Shown piece by piece: positions 1 through 9,100 of a DNA stretch of 30,176 nucleotides. The notes beneath the pieces are model-generated. The model worked only from the letters and a program-made list of their open reading frames with translations, made no database searches and was not told the DNA's origin. A program made the translations under genes and the position numbers. Each line of letters opens with the position of its first letter. The first letter of the stretch is position 1. This DNA comes from a virus. The stretch covers positions 1 through 30,176 of IMG/VR virus record IMGVR_UViG_3300032240_002801. One strand, 5' to 3'.

Positions 1-102
1 ATTGCAATACCAGTTTGGGAGGAAGAAAAAGAAGAAAATTACGAAGGATATTGTTTTGTTGAGAGTCAAAGTTATGACCGTAAAGGTTTTTGGGTCAAAT
101 AA
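1..102 (+). CDS. 3' end of an unidentified protein (partial)
   Basis: An open frame enters from the left edge and stops at TAA 100-102, leaving 33 residues that begin IAIPVWEEEK and end DRKGFWVK. The segment has an acidic run (EEEKEE) and is rich in aromatic residues near the end. I do not recognise the family, and the remaining fragment is too short to assign a function. It is called as a gene because the frame is open from the first base, the stop sits just before the next gene, and the strand agrees with every other gene in the window. The true start lies outside the window. Confidence 0.55.
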   Translation: MAIPVWEEEKEENYEGYCFVESQSYDRKGFWVK

Positions 103-105
103 ATA
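98..105 (+). promoter_or_regulatory. possible weak T4-type late promoter before speD
   Basis: AATAAATA differs by one base from the T4 late promoter octamer TATAAATA. It overlaps the stop codon of the upstream gene and lies about 37 bases before the ATG of speD. In sequence this AT-rich a one-mismatch hit is common by chance, so position is the only real support. Confidence 0.25.
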
Positions 106-141
106 TATTTTTGCCGAAAATATGAATTGAAACAGTTTTCC

Positions 142-468
142 ATGGGCAATCACCTCCTTTTGGAGGTGTATAATGTCGATTTTAATCTCATCAATGATGC
201 AATATCCCTCCAAGAAACGATGGAAAGGGGTATTGCACGTGCTGGAATGACGATTTTAAATACATTTACATATTGTTTTACCCCACAAGGATGTACGATT
301 GTAATTGCTCTTGCAGAAAGTCACGTTTCTTGTCATACTTGGCCAGAAAATGGATGTTTGGCAATAGATGTATATACTTGTGGTGAAGGAAATCCAAAAT
401 TAATTGCACTTGAACTGTTAAAATACTTAAATTCTGACAACTATAACTTAAGATACCTATATCGTTAA
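142..468 (+). CDS. speD: S-adenosylmethionine decarboxylase proenzyme (SpeD)
   Basis: Pyruvoyl-dependent enzyme that decarboxylates S-adenosylmethionine to give the aminopropyl donor for spermidine synthesis. Counting from ATG 142, the motif ESHVSCHTWPE carries the self-cleavage Glu-Ser pair with Ser60, followed by His65 and Cys80 (in DVYTCGEG). This reproduces the Ser/His/Cys spacing (+5, +20) of the small prokaryotic enzymes such as that of Thermotoga maritima, so the proenzyme should process itself. At 108 residues it is slightly short of that class at the C-terminus. An in-frame TTG at 127 would add five residues (MKQFS); neither start has a good Shine-Dalgarno, and ATG 142 is preferred for its codon. 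The frame is intact from either start. speD is a known auxiliary metabolic gene of cyanophages; here it stands directly before the virion structural cluster. Confidence 0.93.
   Translation: MGNHLLLEVYNVDFNLINDAISLQETMERGIARAGMTILNTFTYCFTPQGCTIVIALAESHVSCHTWPENGCLAIDVYTCGEGNPKLIALELLKYLNSDNYNLRYLYR
151..168 (+). promoter_or_regulatory. perfect 7-bp hairpin near the 5' end of speD
   Basis: CACCTCC and GGAGGTG are exact inverted repeats around a TTTT loop, lying nine bases after the speD ATG. The right arm contains a perfect Shine-Dalgarno core (GGAGG 162-166), and the left arm with its flank (ATCACCTCCTTTT) matches the 3' tail typical of 16S rRNA, the anti-Shine-Dalgarno. The out-of-frame ATG at 173 opens only a 25-codon frame that I do not believe is a gene. 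The structure could affect initiation on speD, or be a by-product of the codons for NHLLLEV. Confidence 0.4.
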
Positions 469-509
469 ATACTGGTAGGGGAGATAGCAACCTCCTTCCA
501 AAAAAAGTT

Positions 510-528
510 CTGTTTTTACAAAAAACAG
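510..528 (+). promoter_or_regulatory. hairpin that buries the ribosome binding site of the next gene
   Basis: CTGTTTTT (510-517) and AAAAACAG (521-528) are exact inverted repeats around ACA. The stem can grow by a T-G and a T-A pair to 508-530. The Shine-Dalgarno AGGAG (527-531) of the gene starting at 537 is then almost wholly inside the stem. No T-run follows the stem, so an intrinsic terminator is unlikely. Translational gating is the better reading, similar in principle to T4 late genes whose early transcripts fold over the ribosome binding site. Confidence 0.5.
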
Positions 529-536
529 GAGCTAAA

Positions 537-782
537 ATGTCAAATTTACCAGTTGATAGGGATCAAAATTACATGCATCAAATGTGGGGCACTACAAAAT
601 TGGTTACTGATTATATTTCCTTTCCAGAAAAGAAAAAAGTAATTCAGGAAATCATGCATGATGAAATTGAAAAAAATAAATTCAAACTATCTGAAGTATC
701 TCATAAATCAATAAGAAATGATGTTGATTATGATGACTGGGATTATGGAACTGAACCAATTTACGGACGTCCCTGGTCCTAA
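537..782 (+). CDS. small protein of unknown function
   Basis: An 81-residue protein I do not recognise. It starts at ATG 537 behind a clear AGGAG (527-531), the best Shine-Dalgarno in this part of the window. The N-terminal half contains a lysine-rich, probably helical stretch (about residues 30-55, FPEKKKVIQEIMHDEIEK). The tail is acidic and aromatic (DVDYDDWDYG, then GRPWS). There is no signal peptide or membrane segment. Its position between speD and gp25, with the late promoter beginning immediately after its stop, suggests it belongs to the upstream transcription unit, not to the baseplate block. The hairpin over its ribosome binding site suggests timed expression. A structural role is possible but nothing in the sequence shows it. 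Confidence 0.75.
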   Translation: MSNLPVDRDQNYMHQMWGTTKLVTDYISFPEKKKVIQEIMHDEIEKNKFKLSEVSHKSIRNDVDYDDWDYGTEPIYGRPWS

Positions 783-790
783 TATAAATA
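783..790 (+). promoter_or_regulatory. T4-type late promoter before gp25
   Basis: An exact TATAAATA octamer, the consensus read by the phage late sigma factor (gp55 family) in T4-like phages. It sits right after the stop of the previous gene and 27 bases before the gp25 ATG, in the only real gap on this side of the baseplate genes. A run of eight A follows it. Confidence 0.75.
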
Positions 791-817
791 AAAAAAAGTA
801 CATGACTTAATAGGTTA

Positions 818-1219
818 ATGGCAATAACGAGAATATCAAAAGGATTTAAGGATATTAGTTTGTCTTTTGACATGCACCCTGTTACCAAAGATATTCTCGT
901 TTTAACTAATGAAATTGCAATTAAAAAATCGATAAAAAATATTATTCAAACAATTCCAACTGAAAGATTTTTTAATCCGTTATTTGGATCTGAGGTAAGA
1001 CCTACTTTATTTGAGTTTATAGATTTTGGTACTGCATCAATATTAAAAAGCTATGTTGAAATTGCAATATCCAACTTTGAATCGCGTGTTGCTGATGTTG
1101 AAGTTGAAGTTACACCATATCCAGATTTGAATTCTTTTGAAATCATCGTTTATTTTACTATTATTGGCGAAAATACACCAAAACAAACATTCACTTACAT
1201 TTTAGAGGCAATTAGATAA
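818..1219 (+). CDS. 25: baseplate wedge subunit gp25
   Basis: Homologue of T4 gp25, the small wedge protein at the centre of contractile-tail baseplates that connects the wedge to the first sheath ring. The length of 133 residues equals the family's usual size (T4 gp25 is 132). The centre carries the family's typical block, an arginine before NPLFGSEVRPTLFE (about residues 52-66), followed by a helix and a beta-rich C-terminal half ending in a strand (FTYILEAIR). It begins 27 bases after an exact late promoter, with only a weak TAGG as ribosome binding site, and gp6 follows one base after its stop. T4 encodes gp25 elsewhere, but a gp25-gp6 pair is usual in marine T4-like phages. Confidence 0.92.
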   Translation: MAITRISKGFKDISLSFDMHPVTKDILVLTNEIAIKKSIKNIIQTIPTERFFNPLFGSEVRPTLFEFIDFGTASILKSYVEIAISNFESRVADVEVEVTPYPDLNSFEIIVYFTIIGENTPKQTFTYILEAIR

Positions 1220-1220
1220 A

Positions 1221-3101
1221 ATGCCTTTTACAAGATTTGCTAATTTAGATTTCGATGAAATCAAAACATCAATAAAAGATTATCTTAGAGCAAATTCTAA
1301 TTTTACGGATTTTGACTTCGAAGGATCTAATTTTTCTGTTTTAATAGATATTTTAGCATATAATACTTATATTACTGCATTTAATGCAAATATGGTTGTG
1401 AATGAATCATTTTTAGATTCAGCAACCATAAGAGAAAATGTAGTTTCTTTGGCAAGAAACGTAGGTTATGTTCCAAGATCAAGAAGATGTGCAAAAGCAG
1501 TAATATCATTTGACGTTAATTTAGGAGTCCCAGTTAATGCACCAACTCAACTCATACTTAAATCCGGTTTAGTTTGTATTGCTCCAACTGATAACAGTTC
1601 ATATGTATTTTCTATACCAGAAAATGCTATTACAACAGTCGATGCAAATTCAGCAATAGCTTCTTTTACAAATGTAGAAATTTATCAGGGAAATTTAATA
1701 ACTCAACAATTTGAAAATATTTCTTCATCGGATAATAAATTTATTTTAAATAATGCAAATATTGATACCACAACTATTGTAGTTAAAGTAAATGGTATTC
1801 AATATAAAATGATTGATAATATCACGGAACTTGATTATACATCTGAGATTTATTTAATGCAAGAAATAGAAGATAATAGATATCAAATCATATTTGGAGA
1901 TGGAATTTTAGGTAGAAAACTGGAAGGTGGATCAAAAGTAGATATTAGTTATATAATTACTGATGGAAAAGGTGGAAATGGTCCTTCCCTATTTTCCTTT
2001 TCCGGAATTTTAACAAATAATCTAGATCAAATCCAAACTCCTACTGCACCAATTTCAATAACAACCGTTTCGTTAGCTACTGGGGGTAATGATTTAGAAT
2101 CTATTGATTCTATTAAATATTTTGCCCCAAGATTGTATTCTTCCCAATATAGAGCAGTTACTTCAGTTGATTATGAATCTATAATCAAATATATCTATCC
2201 AGAAGCTGAAGCAGTAACAGTTATAGGTGGGGAAGTTATGGACCCCCCACAATATGGTAATGTTTTTATAAGTATTAAACCAAAAGATTCTTATAGATTA
2301 TCGGATTTTACAAAAAGTGATATTTTAAAAAAAATAAAAAAATACGGTGTGATTGGAATAAATCACCAAATAATGGATCTTAAAGTTCTTTATGTTGAAA
2401 TTGATAGTTCTATTTACTACAATCCAAATAAAATTTTAAATTCTTCAGTGTTAAAAGAAAAAATATTAACATCTTTAGAATCTTATGCAAAATCTATAAA
2501 TTCCACAAAAACCGCAGGAAGATTTAGATATAGTAAAGTTGTACAATTAATTGATAGTGTTGATTCATCTATAACATCAAATATCACTAAAATTAAGATG
2601 AGACGTAATTTAAATTGCGTTTTAAATAATTTTGCACAATATGAATTATGTTTTGGAAATCAATTTCATAAAGAAATTGGAAAATACAATATTAAAAGTA
2701 CCGGATTTACTATTTTGGGAGAAACTGGAACATGTTTCTTTGTTGATGTTGCCACAAGCAGCGATATTGGAGAACTGACTATAGTCAAACCTTTGGAAGA
2801 TTTAAAAACATATCAGATAGTTAAAAAATCAATTGGAACTGTTAATTATAAAACAGGAGAAATATTAATTAATACAATTAATATTACATCAACAAATTTA
2901 AATAACGGTATAATAGAAGTCCAAGCATATCCAGAATCAAACGACATTATTGGATTGAAAGATTTGTATGTTATTTTTGATGTTAATGCTAGCTCAAGTA
3001 ACATAAATATGCTAAGAGATACTATTGTTTCTGGCGAACAAATTTCTGGAGTTGATTTTCCAGTAACTTCAAGTTATTCAAACGGCAAAATAACGAGGTA
3101 A
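1221..3101 (+). CDS. 6: baseplate wedge subunit gp6
   Basis: Homologue of T4 gp6, the protein whose dimers form the inner iris ring of the baseplate and hold neighbouring wedges together. At 626 residues it is close to the T4 protein (660). The N-terminus (FTRFANLDFDEIKTSIKDYL, then an IDILAYNTY block at about residues 47-56) is typical of the family. The middle contains the Baseplate-J-like signature with FGDGILGRKLEGG (from about residue 224) and a GKGGNG turn. The stop TAA overlaps the leader of the giant gene, and the Shine-Dalgarno of that gene (GAGG 3095-3098) lies inside the last gp6 codons, so the two are probably translationally coupled. Confidence 0.93.
   Translation: MPFTRFANLDFDEIKTSIKDYLRANSNFTDFDFEGSNFSVLIDILAYNTYITAFNANMVVNESFLDSATIRENVVSLARNVGYVPRSRRCAKAVISFDVNLGVPVNAPTQLILKSGLVCIAPTDNSSYVFSIPENAITTVDANSAIASFTNVEIYQGNLITQQFENISSSDNKFILNNANIDTTTIVVKVNGIQYKMIDNITELDYTSEIYLMQEIEDNRYQIIFGDGILGRKLEGGSKVDISYIITDGKGGNGPSLFSFSGILTNNLDQIQTPTAPISITTVSLATGGNDLESIDSIKYFAPRLYSSQYRAVTSVDYESIIKYIYPEAEAVTVIGGEVMDPPQYGNVFISIKPKDSYRLSDFTKSDILKKIKKYGVIGINHQIMDLKVLYVEIDSSIYYNPNKILNSSVLKEKILTSLESYAKSINSTKTAGRFRYSKVVQLIDSVDSSITSNITKIKMRRNLNCVLNNFAQYELCFGNQFHKEIGKYNIKSTGFTILGETGTCFFVDVATSSDIGELTIVKPLEDLKTYQIVKKSIGTVNYKTGEILINTINITSTNLNNGIIEVQAYPESNDIIGLKDLYVIFDVNASSSNINMLRDTIVSGEQISGVDFPVTSSYSNGKITR
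3095..3098 (+). promoter_or_regulatory. ribosome binding site of the giant gene, inside gp6
   Basis: GAGG lies four bases before ATG 3103 and within the last codons of gp6. It fixes the start of the 4239-residue protein and indicates coupling to gp6 translation. Confidence 0.6.
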
Positions 3102-3102
3102 T

Positions 3103-6100
3103 ATGATATCGAAAAATTTTGAAAGCAGGATAAAGATAAATCAAATTATTGATAATCAAATACCAGAATTTATTTTAGAAGAAAATCCTAAATTTTTAGA
3201 ATTTTTGCGCCAATATTATATTTCACAAGAATTTGAAGGTGCTCCAACAGATTTAATAGAAAATTTAGATCAATATTTAAATTTTGATTATTTAAATGAA
3301 AAACTAATTTCTGATACAATTTATTTGTCATCTAATATAACAGCAGAATCAAAATCAATAACAGTTTCTTCAACAAAAGGATTTCCGAAAAAATATGGAT
3401 TATTAAAAATTGATGATGAAATTATCACGTATGAAGAAATTAATAACAACACATTTTTAGGTTGTTCTCGTGGATTTTCTTCAATAACGTCTTTTAATGA
3501 TTTTCAAAATCCAGAAGAATTAATTTTTTCTTCGTCCAAAGCAAGTTCGCACAAATCAAACTCAGTCGTTACTAATTTAAGTTCTTTATTTTTAAAAGAA
3601 TTTTATAAAAAATTAAAGTATATTTTTTCTCCGGGATTTGAAGATTTTGAATTTTCACCAGAATTGAATATTAATACATTTATTTCAAAAATAAAATCTT
3701 TTTATCAATCTAAAGGAACTGATGAATCTATAAAAATTTTATTTAAAGTATTATACAACGAAACTCCAAAAATTATAAATCTTGAAAATTTCTTAATAAA
3801 ACCATCTGATGCAGAATATTTACGTAGAAGTGTAGTTGTATGCGATTTAATCACAAAAAATGCAAATCCATTCAAATTAGTTGGACAGCAAATAAAAAGT
3901 AACGATGGAAGTTTTTCAGGTCCAGTATCAAAGGTAGATATATCAACAAAAAATAATAAAACAGTTTATAAAATTCATTTATTTTATGGATATGGTGACG
4001 ATGATTTAATTGAAGGTAATTTTACAATTACTCCAAAATCCAAAGTTACAGATTTTGTTGAGGTAGGAGCATCAACAATTACTGTAGATTCAACTGTAGG
4101 ATTTAAAAATTCTGGTACATTTGTGTGTGATGGACAAGAAATTAAATATGAAAGTAAAAGTGTTAATCAACTGTATGGTTGTAGTGGAGTTTTAAAATCA
4201 ATAAATTCAGGAGAAGATTTATATTTTAAAGATTATGTGGTATATGGATATGAAGACGGAAATACTTCCAAAAAAATAGAGTTTATTGTTATTGGTTCAT
4301 TATATGATGTTGAAGGAATAGAAAATTTTAATTTATTAAAACCAAATGATATAGTTAATTTAGGGGAATTTGGACAAGATATTAGGTTTGATATTCAAAA
4401 TAAAACTATAAAAGAATATGCATTTAATTCTTGGATTTACAACACCAGAACTAGTTACGATATTCAATATTTTACTTTAGGAAGTCCAGTAATAGACACT
4501 TATGAAGAACCCCATCCTACTAGTTTAAAAACAAATGATATTGTTGATATCTTATTAAAAGATACCGAAATGGTAGTTTTAAAAGATGTTGTTGTTAATT
4601 CTATTTTAAATAATAAAATAACTTTAGATACTCCAATATCTGGTATTTTTCCGCAGCAAAAAATAGTAATAAGAAGAAAATATAATTATGCACTTAGCTC
4701 TATTATACCATTAAAGTATAACAATATATTATCAAACGTTCAAAATACATACGTGTATAAAGATGACATGTATGTTGCATCAAATTCTTTACCATCAAGA
4801 GAAATAACTTTAGATATTAAGCAATCTTCAAAAAATATATTGAATTCTAAAGATGCAAATGAATTTTTTGATGGTATTTTGGGTGGTATGTACACTATAT
4901 TATCTTTTGATAATGAAGTTCCATTTTTAACTGGAGATGTAGTTAAGTATTTTCATACCACATCTTCACCTATAAATGGATTACAAAATAATCCAGAATT
5001 TTATGTTGAAGTTTTACCACAAAAAAATAAAATAAGATTATATTCAGCTATTTCTTTTTTGGCAGTAAAAGATTTTTTGAGATTTGATAAAAATAATCAA
5101 ATTGGTCAACATAAATTTGTACTTATTCAGCATTCATCGCAAATTATAAATCCATCAAATTCTCTTAAAAAAATCTCTTTAAATCAAAATCTTAATTTAG
5201 ATGAAAATCAAATAGAAACAAAATCTGGTGTAATTGGATCATTAATTAATGGTGTAGATATTATTAATTATAAATCAACCGATAAAGTTTATTACGGCCC
5301 ACTAGAAAGGATAGATGTTTCAAATCCCGGTTTTGACTACGATGTAATTAATCCACCTCAAGTTGAAATTACTCCACCAAATACTGGTATTGGAACTACT
5401 GCAAAAGTAAATTTAATAGTAACGGGTAACTTTAAAGATGTATTAGTTGATCCTCAACAATTTGGAATTGAAAGAATTATATCCATTTCCGCAAAAGGTG
5501 GAAATGGAAAAAATGCAGTTTTTGAACCAATTATTAAAAAACAATATAGAGAAATTATTTTTAACGCCCAAACTTTAGATTTTGGAGGATCAATTGATAT
5601 TGTAAATGATTCTTTTATTTTTAAAGAACCACATGGTTTAGATAATGGTCAAAAAATAGTTTATAACTCTAATGGAAATTTAGGAATTGGTATTGGATCA
5701 TTTGCCGGATCAAATTTAGATAGTGGAAATTATTTAATTAATGGTGGAATTTATTTAACAAAGGTTCTTAATTCCAAAAGTATTCAAATATTTTCAAGTA
5801 CTTCTGATTTAAATAGTGGAATCAATACTATTGGTATAACAACTGTCAATACTTACGGAATTCATAAGTTTAGAATATATGAACCAATTAAAGTTTTATC
5901 TTATGTTAGGGTTGTTAATCCCGGAGAAGGGTATTCTTATAAATCTTTAAATATTAATCCATCAGGAATATCAACACAAACTAATATTATAAAATTTAAA
6001 GAACATAATTTTAATGATGGTGATTTAATTAATTATTCATATGATCAAGAACCTATTCTTGGATTGTCAACATCTAAAAAATACTATGTTTTAAAAATTG

Positions 6101-9100
6101 ATGATAACTCATTCCAATTATCTGATGGTGGAGAAATAAATGATGATGAAACATCAACTAGCAAGTTAAATTATATAAAAAGAAATCCGACAAGTATATC
6201 TTCAGTTGGTAATGGGTATCATACTTTTTCTTATCCAAAAATTTCTGTAGAAGTACTTGCAGAATATAGTGGAATTACTTCTGCTATACAGTTAACACCA
6301 ATAGTTAGAGGAAAAGTTACTGGTGCATATTTATATGATCCTGGATCCGATTATGGATCTACCGCACTTAATTTAAATATTAAACCTCTAATAACTATAA
6401 AAAAAGGTTCTGGTGCTCAATTAAAACCTTTGATTTTTAATGGAAAAATAATATCAGTTCAAGTTCAAAACAAAGGGTCAAATTATGATAAATCTATAGA
6501 TTTAACAGTAATAGGTAGTGGAATAGGTTGTAAACTACGAGCTGTTGTAATTGATGGATTGATAGATTCTGTAATAGTTTTAAATTCTGGTGTTGGATAC
6601 GATAATTCTACAACTATTACTATATCTTCACTTGGACAAGGGGTTGTTTTAGTTCCAACTATAAGATCTTTAATTGTTAATGATTATTATAGATATCCTG
6701 GAGAATTTTATTTAGAGAATAGAGAAAAAACCGGATTAACCTATGCAGTAAATGGTTATTATTCAAATAGAGAAGGTGTAGAATTTAATGATCCAAATCC
6801 AACGATATTCCACTCCAGAATAATTGGTTGGGCAAAAGATGGAAATCCCATATATGGACCATATGGATATAAAGATCCCTTCAATTTTTCTTCTCAAGTT
6901 GCAGCATTAAAATCTGGATATGAATTACAATCATCAAATATTAATAATAGACCATCATTAGATATATTACCTGCTGGATTTTTTATAGATGACTATAAAT
7001 TTACAAATTCTGGAGATTTGGATGAGCATAATGGTAGATTTACAAAAACTCCAGAATTTCCAAATGGAATATATGCTTATTTTGCTAGCACTAAATTAGA
7101 TGTTAGTACTTCTGCAAAAACAGAAATAGTTCCAGAATTTCCATATTTTATTGGAAATTCTTTTAGATCTAAACCAATTGATAATTTTATTTTAGATCAA
7201 AATTTAGATTTAGATGATAAAAAATTATTAAGAAATACTTTTCCATATAGAGTTAATAGAAAAAATTCTAGAAATTATTTTTTACCTAAAAATTATGGTT
7301 TAAAACAAAGTTGTGAAATAAAATCTGTAGATTCTGGTTCGATAGAAAGCATAACAGTTCAAGTTTCTGGAAGTGGATATAGTGTTGGTGATAGTGTTAT
7401 TTTTGACAACACAGATACTAATGGATCTGGAGCATCTGCTGTAGTTTCTAGTATTTTTAATGGTGTAAATATTGAAAAAATTAATACTACTTATACACAA
7501 TACCAAAATGTTGCATTTTCTTGGGAAAATGCAAATACAATAGTAGTAACTATTTTACCATCCCATAACTTTTTAGATCAAGATTATATTCAAATTAGTG
7601 GTTTAAGTACTTCATCAATAAAAGGTTTAAATGGAAATCATAAAATAAAAGTTGATACCGAATCATCAATTTTACTTAAAGATTTAAGTTCAGCAAATGC
7701 AGTTGGTGTAATTACAGACATTTATTTAGATAAACCATTACAAAATGTCAGTGTTGGTAGCAATGTTTCAATAGGAAATGAACAATTTACTATTTTAAAT
7801 ATTTTTGAAGATAATATTTTAAGATGCCAACGTAGTCAAGTTGGAATATCGCATACAGCATCATCAACTGTAACCGAAATACCTTGTAAATTTAAAATAA
7901 ATTTAAATACAGATAATTTTGTTTCTAACAATAAATCAATAGTTTATTTCAATCCCAATCTTTCAATTGGCGTTGGAACTGCCGATGGACTTAATATACT
8001 ATTTACTCAATATTATGGTGATTTTGTTAAAAAAGTTTCCATACCAACAAGATCAATATATTTACCAAATCATCCATTTGAAACTAATGATGTAATATCT
8101 TTGTCAGTAAGTCCATCATTAGGTAGCGTATCAATTACAGTTTCAAATTCTCCTTCTTCCAGTCAATTTTCAATCCCCGCTGAAGTTAATGAAAGTATAG
8201 AATTGTATGTAATTAAAAAATCAAAAGATTTTATTGGTATAGTAACTCAAATTGGTTTAACAACAACATCCTCTGGTTTATATTTTATATCTAACGGTTC
8301 TGATAGATATAATTACAAATTTGAAAAAGTACAACCGACTAATAAAGTAGTAACTGGAACTGCATCAAAAATAAAATCTCAAATTATTACTTCTAATCCA
8401 CATGGTTTAACAAATGGTGAAACTGTCAATCTTGAAGTTATCCCAAAAACAAATTCTGGAGGAATAACTACTTCATTACCACTAAAGGTAAAATATAATT
8501 CAAATTTCCATAAACTTTTAGTAAATCCAGTAACTTTTAATTCATCTGGAATAAACACCTCAAAAAATACTATTACTATACCCTCACATAAATTTTATAG
8601 TGGGCAAAAAGTTTTTTATAATACAGAAAATTATGTTAATGGGGGAATATCAACAGGAATTTACTATGTAAATAAAGTTGATAGTAATATAATTAAATTA
8701 TGCGAAACTTATTATGATTCAGTATCTTTTCCAGTACAAGAATTAAATATACAAAATGTTGGTGGTAATGGACAAGAATTATCTTCGATAAATCCACAAA
8801 TAATATCAATAAAAAATAACAATCTATCTTTTGATCTTTCAGATTCTTCCTTGACTGGTTATAATCTTAATATTTTTTATGATAAAAAATTCAATAAGAA
8901 TTTTGTTTCAACTGGATTGACCTCAAGATTTAATGTAGAGACTATTGGAATTCCGGGATCTAATGGATCTCTTACAATTAATTATGATAGTTCAATTCCA
9001 CCATTATATTATACATTAACTAAAGATGGTTATCCAATATTTTCAAATACAAGTGAAAATGATTATCAAATAATATTTACAGAAAGTTTATATAACAAAA

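Noticed and set aside
173-250. Possible leader peptide starting at ATG 173 after a perfect GGAGG
   Set aside because: Only 25 codons, out of frame within speD, with no resemblance to anything; the GGAGG is better explained as one arm of a hairpin.
508-530. Reading the stem-loop before the 81-residue gene as an intrinsic terminator
   Set aside because: No T-run follows the stem; GGAG and a start codon follow immediately.
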